From: Viridothelium virens
Lineage: Eukaryota > Ascomycota > Dothideomycetes > Trypetheliales > Trypetheliaceae
Direction of reading: 5' to 3'
Length of the DNA stretch: 64,000 nucleotides
NCBI GenBank assembly: GCA_010094025.1
Contig: ML991800.1
Location: 124,001-188,000, forward strand
Part shown: in pieces, positions 42,684 through 52,612 of the stretch
How the letters are laid out: the number at the start of each line of letters is the position of its first letter
Position numbering within the stretch: position 1 is the stretch's first letter
The notes under the pieces: generated by a model
What the model was told of the DNA's origin: nothing
The model's input: only the letters and a program-made list of their open reading frames with translations
Database searches by the model: none
Program-made: the position numbers and the translations under genes

Positions 42684-43618
42684 CCGCGGTTCCCAACCAC
42701 GCGCGTAAACGCACTAACGCACCGGAAGGCAGCTTTGAAAGCATGGAGCTCATTGAAGTTAATCCAAGCCTCTTCTTAGCACAAAAGAGCAGACCACCGG
42801 GCTCTCAAACTCGTCACACATATCGTATCACCGCTGATTGACTCCTTTATCGACTCTCCAGCTCAATTCATCGCAGCAGCAGCGTGGCTGGCTTGTGCTA
42901 CATCCCTTGGCACTGCTACCTTGAATATTGTTCTGTACCGCCTCCGCAAACTGTCGGCACATGGCGCTGCTCCATCAAACCTCTCCCTGGCTACTGCTGT
43001 TGCCGCTGGCTGTAGTAACAGACTCCGTACTTGTTTGCTACATGGCGAGCAGTGACCCTTTCCATTTGTCCATGCAGCAAATACTAGGGGAGATCCTTTG
43101 GTTCGCATTCCTTGAAGTCAGTCGCGCGAGGAGTTATGAGTGTGTACTTATGGACTGCACATGGGAAAGGGCACTGGGACACGATGTCAGACGCCATGAA
43201 ATTGAACAGCCAAAGACAATAGATTCACGTGCTTGGAATTAATTTCTCCATCTCCATTGTAGCAACACGCTCGATCTTGGACAAGCATAAGTGCTCCAGA
43301 TGCTGCAAAGCTTTGTGATGGCTTTTAATGATCGATAGGAAGCGATGGAGTCTTGGGTAAATTCATATGCTTGGCAACGGCAGCTTGCTTGGTGCCTCAT
43401 TATTAGTAGTCTTAGTAGTTGCTATTTTCCATGTTGCGGCGATTTACTGCTGCCTTGTCAATATATCTTTAACTAAGATAATGAATTGCCGGATTCCGAC
43501 TCCACTGCGAAGAGTTAACTCAATGCTCAGACGTGTGGTATCAACCACAAGTCAGTATCGGGATGTAAAGTAATGGATATAGAGAGTGACCAGGAATACG
43601 CAAAAATCGGAAAACTAG
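42684..43618. other. Intergenic region around the ankyrin-like frame
   Basis: Apart from the ankyrin-like frame at 42780-43055 I see no gene. Overlapping frames at 42536-42841 and 42928-43242 look accidental. Confidence 0.4.
42780..43055 (+). pseudogene. Ankyrin-like exon or gene remnant
   Basis: A 91-codon stop-free frame with no ATG follows a good acceptor (tcttcttag). Its translation contains two ankyrin-like helices pairs: AAAAWLACATSLGTATLN with RLRKLSAHGAAPSN, then LSLATAVAAGCSNRLRTC ending LLHGEQ. Ankyrin repeats commonly follow the Fungal_N domain, which lies just upstream. I could not join it to the preceding gene with a convincing donor, so it is either a terminal exon whose partner I missed or a relic left by decay of a longer receptor gene. 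Confidence 0.4.
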
Positions 43619-44311
43619 TCATAACTCCAGTTGCATGTATCGTATGTCCAGCCATTGATTCCACTTCCAGCCTACTTTCTTCAGCAGTCCCGTTTCAACG
43701 AACCCGTGACGTGCGTAGAAGCGATGCAATCTCTCCGCCTGCTCATGGTCAGGGTCAACAGTCATGCAGGCGAGAAGTTGGTGTATGTCTCTGTCTTTGC
43801 CTTGATGAGTCGCACGAAGCCACTCCTTTCCCGCGCTTGCACGGTCCGCAGAGGAAATTTGGCTAGTCTTTGGTAGCTGTGGGCAACTTGCTGGATACTC
43901 CTCAGGATGGACACACTCGGCCGCTCCCTTCATCTTCTTCAATCTAGCAATGACTGCCTCTAGAAGCGCTCCGCCGACGCCCTGATTCACATGACGCGGA
44001 TGGCAGTAAATGCTTAGCTCACCAGTATACTGGTAGGCTGCACGTGTACGGAAGGGGCGAACAAAGGCGTATCCCAGGATTAGCTCGACGTTGGAGACTG
44101 GGGATACAGATGTCTTTGCATGGTCGGCGACGAGATAAGGATATCCCCCTGCCACGACTTCATCATACTGTTGATGCACTTCGTCGAGCGTAGCGGGTTC
44201 GTAAGAGAAGTGTATCAATGTTTCCGCAACGTAGTATTGTTGGATAGCATGAATGGCAGACATGTCGCTGTCGTGGGCAGGGCGGACGTCAAAGTCTGCT
44301 GAAAACGACAT
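43619..44311 (-). CDS. GNAT-family N-acetyltransferase (PAT-like)
   Basis: Intronless, 230 aa. The GNAT fold is seen from FDVRPAHDSDMSAIHAIQ through the acetyl-CoA loop region GELSIYCHPRHVNQGVGGALL (QGVGGA corresponds to the Q/R-x2-G-x-G/A pyrophosphate loop) to RFYARHGFVETGLLKKVG and WLDIRYMQLEL. These last motifs are those of phosphinothricin/methionine-sulfoximine-type acetyltransferases. An insert of about 50 polar residues (HPEEYPASCPQLP, then a Lys/Asp-rich run) separates the loop from the next strand and is longer than in bacterial homologues. It should transfer acetyl groups to small amines in the cytosol; the acceptor is unknown. Confidence 0.9.
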   Translation of the reverse strand: MSFSADFDVRPAHDSDMSAIHAIQQYYVAETLIHFSYEPATLDEVHQQYDEVVAGGYPYLVADHAKTSVSPVSNVELILGYAFVRPFRTRAAYQYTGELSIYCHPRHVNQGVGGALLEAVIARLKKMKGAAECVHPEEYPASCPQLPKTSQISSADRASAGKEWLRATHQGKDRDIHQLLACMTVDPDHEQAERLHRFYARHGFVETGLLKKVGWKWNQWLDIRYMQLEL

Positions 44312-44941
44312 TGTATCTCCTCGCGCATGTCACTCACGAGATGATTTTCGGAACTAATTTGGAAGGCACTGAATGGTATGATATATTAATTCCTGAGGCA
44401 ATGGCGAACCCCGTGGATGAGTAAATGTGTGGTTGCCCAGTGAATGAGCTGGCCACTCCAATCAAAGCGGCAGGTCCTATCACCTGTTAATCAATGACAT
44501 ATTGAAATGACCTGCACTGGTTTACGGATTTGGAACGATGCTCGCAAATGCATTTCGAGGTACAAGACAAGGTACGTAGCAGGTAAACGTACTGGTAAGG
44601 TCGGTACCTTGCCTTAGCTGCCAGCGTGGGGTTGGAAAGCCCCACCATCCCTCATGACGCAACGCCTGTCCTAGGAGGTAGGTCGGGAGCAACTCAACCT
44701 ACCAACGCATTGTAGAAGATTTTGTTACAATTGCTTTGATCCTTCGCTTGCTACGCGGTTCAGTATTAGCACTAGTGCGAGTCAATATACATTAGGCAAG
44801 ATAGATCTCCTTGGTCGAGTCTACGCACTTGCGCGGGTTTTCTCATCCCACCTATTCAAAATAGGCCGCAAACACAAGACTCATCGACAGGGAAAGCCCT
44901 GGAAGAACAATCAGCGAGGGCGCGTTGGAAGATCTAGCCAA
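44312..44941. other. Intergenic region with inverted repeat
   Basis: 630 bp between divergent starts. Holds an 8-bp inverted repeat (44568-44575 and 44604-44611) within a cluster of GGTAC/GTACC motifs and nothing else recognised. Confidence 0.5.
44568..44611. repeat. Short inverted repeat
   Basis: CAAGGTAC and GTACCTTG, 28 nt apart, could pair as an 8-bp stem. Similar GGTAC/TACCT motifs recur in several intergenic regions of this window. Confidence 0.5.
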
Positions 44942-46268
44942 ATGGGTCAAGAAGCCTCCTCGCCGGTAGACGAGAATGTCCCACCTCAAACGCTGGCTAG
45001 TAGGACGATAGAGGGACTGGCGGAATACATCAAAAGCGGGAAGGCGAGAAGGATGGTAGTAATGGTACTGCGCCCTCAAAGCCCTCCTCAGAAGGCGCTT
45101 CACCACTGACCATTTCATCTCTCAGACTGGCGCAGGAATATCCATGTCAGCAGGAATTCCGGATTTTCGCTCTCCAGATACCGGTCTTTACGCCAACCTC
45201 GCGCGCCTCAACCTGCCTTATGCCGAAGCCGTGTTCGACATTTCTTATTTCAGAAAGAACCCTCTCCCATTCTATACCCTTGCGCACGAACTCTATCCAG
45301 GGCGATACCGACCCACGATCACGCACTCGTTCATCTCGCTCCTAAACAAGAAGGGTTTATTGCACCGCCTCTTCACGCAGAATATCGATTGTCTCGAGCG
45401 CGAGGCCGGCGTGCCAGACGACAAGATCGTAGAGGCGCATGGAAGCTTTGCGACACAGCGATGCATTGAATGTCGGACACCGTACTCGGAAAAGGAGATG
45501 AGAGAGCATGTAAAGAAGATGGAGGTGCCACGGTGTACGCAGAGCCACTGCCAAGGTCTGGTGAAGCCAGATATTGTGTTCTTTGGAGAGCAATTGCCCG
45601 CCAAATTTTTTCAGGAAAGAGAAGCGCCTGCGCAAGCGGATTTGTGTTTCGTCATGGGCACAAGTTTGACGGTGCAGCCGTTTGCCAGCTTACCTTCGTT
45701 CGTCGACGATAGAGTACCGCGAGTTTTGATTAATCTCGAGAGGGTCGGAGGGATAGGAAATCGCAGTGATGACGTCCTGGTGCTTGGTGACTGCGATACA
45801 GGCGTGAGGAAGATCGCCGAGGCATGCGGATGGTTAGAGGAACTGGAGGCTGAATGGGCCTTAACGTCAACAGAATCCGCAGAAGCAGCAAAGACCGATG
45901 CAGATAGCAAGGCAGCAGAAGTAGGAGCGCCCAAGGATCGTGATGCAGCGCTGGAAGCAGCGGTGGAGAAACTGACAAGAGAGGTTGATGAAACGCTCAA
46001 GATCTCCTCGGATCACATCGAGAGGATAAAAGCGGAACACGCAGGAGAAAACTTGCCGATTGATGGAGACGAGGCCATGGCATACACAGGTGAAAAATTG
46101 AAAGCTCAGTTGGAGAAGACGAAAGGAGAAACGAGCCAGGAAATGGTTACCGAAGTAGAAGGCAGCAAGGACGCAATGACTGCAAAGATCAAGCAAGATG
46201 TATTGAACCCAAGTGAAGGCCAAGGGTTAGACCATGTCTATCCGCATATTAAGAAATCTTCGCTTTAG
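44942..46268 (+). CDS. Sirtuin NAD-dependent deacetylase, Hst2-like
   Basis: Two exons (44942-45064, 45126-46268) give 421 aa. The intron cuts the NAD-binding motif, restored as TGAGISMSAGIPDFRSPDTG (about 42-61); most relatives have Thr or Val where this has Met48. Further core motifs are TQNIDCLEREAG, the catalytic His in EAHGSF (about 146), zinc ligands RCIEC and PRCTQSHC, and GLVKPDIVFFGEQLP. Lengths and motifs place it in class I with yeast Hst2/human SIRT2, which deacetylate H4K16 and tubulin and shuttle between cytosol and nucleus. The C-terminal 150 residues are Ala/Glu/Lys-rich, helical and charged, longer than in yeast. The first ATG of the upstream exon gives a standard N-terminus. 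Confidence 0.93.
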
Positions 46269-46601
46269 GACAGGTGTTTTGAAGAACCAAAAACGGCGCA
46301 CGTTAGCGATAGACATAGCACGATACCATCAAGAATTCATCGAAAGGAGTTTCTTTCAAGTAAGCGCATCCAAACAGCATGCGCAATTAGGAATGGTGCC
46401 TTGAAGTGCAAGTGACGCACCATGCGTGTGTGGCGTGAGCTTTCCCAGCCACGCCGCTGGTGCCGTCTCATACATAACAATATGACGTCGATATATTTTG
46501 TCTGTTCTAGTTTACCGGACGAAATCTTTTGTAAAACGAAATGGCGGCTCCGAACTCGGCAAAGAAAACAGGCATTTTGACTTTCAATAGGTAAATTAGA
46601 T
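46269..46601. other. Intergenic region
   Basis: 333 bp between two plus-strand genes; no element recognised. Confidence 0.5.
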
Positions 46602-47995
46602 ATGCGTGCAATTAGACCTGGAGTTAATTGGGTGGAATATAGTTTGCCGCCTCGGCTACATATCACCGCAGAGACCGATGACTTCGATGAGGACATACTA
46701 CAGGAATGGCGAGATGAAGGTATGAAGCTTTTCTTGGAATGACACCAGCTTGAAGCCTCTAGGTTTATTGACACCTCAATCGCACTTACGTAGGGTTCGA
46801 CGTAACCTATTTCCCCTTCGGCGATGGTGGTAAGCCCTACCGCCAAAAAATCCAGAGCCTTCATAGCGACCTCGAACTGGGTGAATCGTATGCCATCATA
46901 GCATATGGAGATCCCGCTGCGGTAGTCTTGGACGTCGCGCACAAACCCATGCCCCACCTGTGCGCTCTCGTTGCATACTACCCACCCACTATAACTCAAC
47001 CGAAAACCAAATTTCCACCTCATGTAGAGTACCAGATACACTTGCCAGCCAGCCAGGAAGGTCGGCTGGAGGTTCCGCCGGATCTACCAGTTTTCTGGTA
47101 CCCAGATACAAGAGAAGGCTTTGCGGAGAGTGATTTGGATGAGTGGGACGGCGTTGCAAGTGGCTTGGCATGGACAAGGACGTTAGGAGCCATTCGAACA
47201 GGTTTTAAGATCCAGATTGACCTCGAAGATATTTGGGAGAAGCACCAGGCAGGTGAGCATGATTGTCATTCAGACAAACTATTGCTGTCCGGGGTGATTG
47301 TAGGCTGATACGGTACCTACGTCCAGCAAAGTATCAACAGAAGAGTCCGACCGGGATAATACAGACAATGAGTCCAGAGGCATACGTGAATCATGTTCCA
47401 ACCATGATAGGAGGAAAAGGATCTAAAGAGCTATTCCACTTTTACAAGAACTTCTTCATGCCCGGAGTGCCTCCATCGTTCAAAGTGCGATTGATCTCAC
47501 GCACCTCTGGGATCGATCGAGTGGTTGATGAGATGTTCATTTCTTTCAAACATACACAGGAAATTCCATGGTGAATGAAGTACTCTAGCAATGGTAAATC
47601 TTGCTAATAGATCCTCTAGGATGCTTCCGGATGTCCCACCGACAAACAAGGATATCGAGATTGTGTTGGTGAGCATCGCATGTGTAAGAGGTATGTTCTG
47701 TCCCGTTCATAGAATCAGCTTTCGAGCCTAAGTATATTCAGGTGGTACGGTATACCAGGAGAGCGTATATTGGGACCAGGCGACAGTGTTGGTTCAGATA
47801 GGTCTCCTGGATCCGAACTTCGTTCCGAAAACTATGAAAGCTAAAGGCTTGAAACGACTCCCCATCACTGGGGCAGAAAGCACCAGGAAAGTCCTTGATG
47901 AAGACCAAGAGCCAAGTAACGGGCTTCTTTCAAGATGGCAGTCTTCAACGAAGCGAAATGGACCGACATCCGGCAAAACTCTGCCAGTGCGATAG
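46602..47995 (+). CDS. Dienelactone-hydrolase-like / SnoaL-like fusion protein
   Basis: Five exons (46602-46719, 46794-47252, 47327-47570, 47620-47690, 47742-47995) give 381 aa with consistent phases. The N-terminal part (residues 1-190) resembles a fungal dienelactone-hydrolase-like module: FDVTYFPFGDGGKPY, SYAIIAYGDPAAVVLDVA, YYPPTIT and WYPDTREGFAESD; the usual catalytic Cys or Ser-elbow is not obvious (the elbow reads AYGDPA). The C-terminal half resembles the SnoaL/NTF2-like fold (LFHFYKNFFMPG, RTSGIDRVVDEMFISF, ACVRGGTVYQESVYWDQA). This two-part family is widespread in filamentous fungi and uncharacterised. The last 40 residues are low complexity. Its stop codon is only 11 bp from that of Rmt2 on the other strand. 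Confidence 0.85.
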
Positions 47996-48006
47996 CAGCG
48001 CTGCCA

Positions 48007-49371
48007 TCAACCGATAAATGTGCAGGTAGGCAGTCGATACTTGTCCAGTGCCCAATAGGGTCGCCGTATGTCTTTCCAATTTGAGGGGTCTTGTAAATTC
48101 GAAGGTACAGGTATGTCTTCCCATCCGGTGTCAAAGCCTGCTTCGAATAGGTCCATTTCCGAAACCTGGGAAGGAGTGTCATTTGGGATTCAATTTGGAA
48201 TATATCAGGGCGTTCGAGCGGAAGCACATACCTTTGTATAGACATCGTAACATATCTGTCGATCCGCACCCAACCCATTGTAGAAGCTAAATTTGCCGCC
48301 TTCACCATCTTTCCCGCCAACGGGATCGAGTAGGCCAATGACGTGTTCAGAGAATAATTCCCTCAATGCTTTGTAGTCTTCGGCGAAGGTATCATAGTAA
48401 ATGCCGTCAAACAGAACTCCTTGTTCGACTAGCTGCGGAACAATATCCTGCCAACGACCTTCATGGACCACGACGCCTGGCTTGTCAAACCATCCTCTGT
48501 CTCGCATTTGCTGTAATACTTGCGGGTGTGCTTCAATGATGTGGTGCTCTTTGGGCGAATGCGACTGTATCGCGGTATCAACGATCCCCATACCATGACC
48601 GACGTTGAGAGCACGGAGTCCTTCCACGGGCAGAAGAATCTCAGCATGCCGATTCATGATAGTAGTCTCCCAGTCCATCATGACCGCATTAGCCGATTCG
48701 TCAAGCAACTTATCCTCGGTGAAGGTAAGTGCTGATCGTAGGTAGGTCTTGTTGTCTAGTGAGACGTCGTCGATAATTTTCTGAATGGTAACGTCGTCCT
48801 TCTGGTCTGAATGTGCTGCAGGTATGGACGGCTCGCTTTGATGTTGCTTCTCTGCTAGGGGTTCGGTTGTAGGTTCCTCAGTCCCATCCCTTTTTTGCGT
48901 ATCCTGTTGCTCATCCTCGTCCTCGTCTTCATCCTCGCCATCTTCAAGTGGTTGATACTCGTCTAATTTGCTGAACAGCAATTCTGCTCTTACTCCGGCA
49001 TCAACCATAGTCTCGTACAGAGTGTTGAGTCCCAATCTGCGTGCGATACAGCCGGGCGTTTCATTATTTTTGTCCAAGTCATTCCAAATTGCGCCATTTT
49101 GTAGCAGTAGCTTCACTGTCTCAACAGCTGCCTCTTCTTCCGGGTCCAAAACCTTGCCATTCATATTGTTCTGGTCGTTCAGTTCCTCATCATCTTCACA
49201 AGCAGCAATTGCTGCATGTAGTGGAGTGAAGCCGGTCTCGGCATCTTGTACGTTGGCAGAGCCATCACGGAGCAGGTCCTTCAGAGCTTTCAAGTCATGA
49301 TTAGAGGAGGCAAGCAAAATCGACTGTGTCACAAGATCGATTTCTCCTGCAAGTTCTTGTTTCACGTCCAT
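48007..49371 (-). CDS. RMT2: Arginine N-methyltransferase 2 (Rmt2)
   Basis: Two exons (49371-48232, 48165-48007) give 432 aa. N-terminal ankyrin repeats (about 15-115: TGFTPLHAAIAACED, AVETVKLLLQNGAIWN, NETPGCIARRLGLNTLY) are followed by an acidic Asp/Glu run and then the Rmt2 methyltransferase domain (about 210-432), with ADRQICYDVYTK continued as VSEMDLFEAGFDTGW across the 66-nt intron, LRALNVGHGMGIVDTAIQ as the AdoMet-binding loop and YYDTFAEDYKALREL. In yeast Rmt2 methylates the delta-nitrogen of arginine on ribosomal protein Rpl12. Ending on the long first frame would give a wrong tail; splicing gives the family's PTCTFIG-type end. Very strong assignment. Confidence 0.93.
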
Positions 49372-49829
49372 CGTAGCAATTGGGAAAAGAGAATGAATCG
49401 CTAGTCTAGTCGAGGTCAAAAATTGTTTATCGATAACAACTGCGCAGTGATGTAAAATACTCTACTCTATCACGAGGGCGCCGCTCCGTATCTCAAAAAG
49501 CAACCCAAAATCGCAGACATTCAAACTCGATTCGGTGTGTAGAAAGCATCAGAGATCTCGCTACATTGACACTGTTGATGTGTACAACTAAGCTCTTCGG
49601 CTTCGTTGACTCAGTGAATCGCTCCAGAGTATCGCAGTTTACCGCTTTCTCATCACTTACAAGCACACTTGTACAATCTCTAAGAGTTGCTAGGCAAAAT
49701 CGTTTCGTACTCTCTCGACATAAAAGAGTCGATTGGTGTGACACACGCGCTGAGAGTGTCGGGATGCAAAATGCTCGGGAGTCAGAAACTGAAAGAGCGA
49801 CAATATCTAAAACGACAAGTTGTCTCCAA
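49372..49829. other. Intergenic region
   Basis: 458 bp between the Rmt2 start and the alpha-hydroxy-acid oxidase stop, both minus strand. No element recognised. Confidence 0.5.
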
Positions 49830-51168
49830 TTACAGCTTCGCTAACCTTCCATGCGAATTAACGATAGCCAAGCTATTTTTGGTTATGTCTTTGATCGTTC
49901 TACAGCCAGTCAGCTGCATACACCGCCTGAACTCATCGTACAGTATATCTATCATCTTCTCAACGCCGTTCTGACCATCATACTGTTCATCATTATCAGC
50001 TTTGGCGCTCGAACCCAGTCAGGAAAGCTGCTAAAGTTTATGGGACGACTTACTGCTAATCCCCAGATGGCTGGTCTCCCAACCCAACAACATTCCGCAC
50101 CAAGTGCAAGTGCCTTGAAGATATCCTGGCCCCTTCGGAAGCCTCCGTCCACATGGATTCTGATTTTTCCCGCTGCAGCCTCCACGCACTCTGGCAGCGC
50201 ATCCAGAGTAGCAGGTACGCCATCTAGCTGTCGGCCGCCATGATTACTCACCACAATTCCGTCACAGCCATATTCTCTGGCTAACTGAGTGTCCTCTCCA
50301 GTCAGCACTCCCTTTATCCAAATCTCCATGTTCGTCCTTGCTCGCAGCCAAGGGATCTCTCGCGCCCAGCTGTGCGCATCATCGTTGAACCCAATGAAGC
50401 CTGCCTCATGCGTCCTTCCACGAACCTCTTCATTCTTCCACTCCAAGATCGGAAAGTCCAGTCCTGGCGGAGTTCGAAAATCATTTCGATGCTCATTGTA
50501 CCGAACGCCAAGGACAGGCGAGTCCGCTGTCAGTAAAATGGCTTTGCAACCTTGGGCTTCTGCCTCTCTAATGATACGCTCTTGGAGACCGCGATTCTTC
50601 ATTGTGTACAGCTGTATTGCGTAGTTGATAGGCCCAACTGTACGACCAACATTAATTACGTCCGCCAGCTTGTAGTTTGAGAATGAAGAAATGCCCATGT
50701 TGATGCCCTTTTCGGCCGCTGCACGGGATGTTGCCAATTCACCATCCGGATGAGCCATTGCCTGAAGACCAGCAGGGGAAATGCCGAGAGGAAATTTGAT
50801 TCGCCGGCCCCATACACTCGTGGATGGATCTGCGGCAGAAACATCAACAAGCACGCGAGGGCGAAGCCAGTACTTCGCGAAGACCGCAGAGTTTTCGGTA
50901 ATGGTCTGTTGGTCAGTGGACCCAGAGTTATAGAACTCTATAAATTCTTTAGTAAAATCTCAACTGCTGCGCGCGACATGATTTTTCTGGGCTGCGTCGT
51001 ATAAACCCTTCCTCACTTCACCACTTTCTAATATAGTTCGTTATAAAGTCATGTCTTACCTCTTGCGCGGATGGGCATGCTCTTGGATCCAGCCTCGCGA
51101 AGATCCTCAATACAAACTATCTTCATGTCCGTCTCCGTTGGGACAATAGTCGGCGCTCCACCAGCCAT
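49830..51168 (-). CDS. FMN-dependent alpha-hydroxy-acid oxidase/dehydrogenase
   Basis: Three exons (51168-51060, 50958-50054, 49982-49830) give 388 aa, the usual length for the lactate/glycolate oxidase barrel. Key parts: PRVLVDVSAADPSTSVWG and PLGISPAGLQAMAHPDGE at the start of the FMN barrel, ILLTADSPVLGVR, EIWIKGVLTGED with the FMN-contacting Lys, and SNHGGRQLDGVPATLDAL with the catalytic His (about 276), then VDGGFRRGQDIFKALALGA. The spliced C-terminus reads YDGQNGVEKMIDILYDEF; without splicing the tail is wrong. It has no N-terminal cytochrome b5 domain, so it is not a flavocytochrome b2. Substrate (lactate, glycolate, mandelate or similar) unknown. It has no peroxisomal PTS1; it ends in LAKL. 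Confidence 0.92.
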
Positions 51169-52612
51169 AATGTTGAAATGAAGTATGAAATTATTCTGAT
51201 AAGTCTATGGTATATGAAACTGAAAGAGTCTGGGGAAATCTATATGAAAGCAATGAGAGCCACCATACCTTCAGTGGTACTATTGAAGTGATAAATATCA
51301 TGCTCATAAGAGTCATAGCGGGGTATATATCACCTGAAGCTGAACTAAAGTAGCCAGGGTCCTGCACGATAAGGTGGATTTGCTAGCCATGCTTACCCAC
51401 ATTTCCTGCGCCTGAGTGCGTACATTCCTAGGACATGGGTAGACATCCGGTGGGGTTGGCAACGCTATGCCGGATTGCGGCACAGAAATGTTGAAAAATC
51501 GCTGTAAGACACAAGCTTTGAAGCTCTTTCGTAGATAATGCTACTGTGCCAATGCGTCTGCAGACAGACGCATAGACTCTTTACTAGTCTACTCCCATGA
51601 AATGCTTCGGTGTCGTTGCAAGTTCTCAAGACACTCCCAAACTGGTCCCGGGCCCACAGGAGGTAGGCTCTTATAAAATTCAAAGTTGGTTGCGGGAAGT
51701 CATGTGTTCGTCCGGCGGTCCAGAAGAGAGTTTTGAGCATCGTGTCGCAGATGAAGACCATACACTTGATGTGAACGTACAGTACTATGCGCAGTCGTCT
51801 TGTCTCTGATTTCAGCGGAGCGGGGAGATTCTGCTGGTTGACGTCTGTTGTACTCTGTTTTTGCTTATTGCTCATAACTGCTCATTAGCATCCAATCTCG
51901 TACATCTATGCAAGGCGCGAACGGGACTAGGTTCCCAGAAACTCTGGCCGTAAAACATATATTGTTGACTTCATTTGCCCAGCTGTGGAAATGGAGATGA
52001 ACAGTGCAGGTTTGGAGGCAACCTGAGGTTTAGACACGTCAGCCTGACAAGTTCACGCGTGACTTCAGCACAAGAGCGTACACGAGGCAATTAGCAATGT
52101 AGTCTTATGATGATAGTATGGAAGTGGAGAAGTATTCCGTGCGGTACCTACGTTGAGTTGAAATTGGCTTTGAGGTCAATATGAACACGTAATGACCTGT
52201 AATGAGGATAGTTTGCGTTCAGACAAACCCTCGAGCTTGACGAAAAGTCAGCTCATTGACTTGTGAATACATATTGTCTCTATACTTTAATTCAAAGCAA
52301 GCAGACGATCATATGGAGAATAATGCAATGATAAAATTCACACTTGGATGTGAGGGAGTAAACGTTGTCCGTAACAGGGAGGAAGATAACTAGAAAGGGG
52401 ATCAAGAATGGACTCTATCGGTCCTTTGGTACTAGAGGAAGCTGAACCATCGTAAATAGAACTAAAATTATTTAGATAACGTCTTGCGAGGTACGTAGTG
52501 TTGTTACCAGCGAATGTAAGGGAAAGTCAACGTTGCTGCGGAAAGCGGAGGTTGGTGTCACCCCCAAACGAGATATCTTTCTTCCCAATTCTAATTCCGA
52601 CGCGATGAGACC
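51169..52612. other. Intergenic region
   Basis: 1.44 kb between divergent starts. A 136-codon minus-strand frame (51875-51465) has no recognised domain and no family resemblance and is not called. A ggtacctac motif lies at 52143-52151. Confidence 0.45.

Noticed and set aside
27838-44311. Secondary-metabolite gene cluster
   Set aside because: A regulator, an oxygenase and a transferase are present nearby, but no polyketide synthase, peptide synthetase or terpene cyclase.
51465-51875. 136-codon minus-strand frame
   Set aside because: No domain or signal; embedded in a long intergenic region; kept only as a note.
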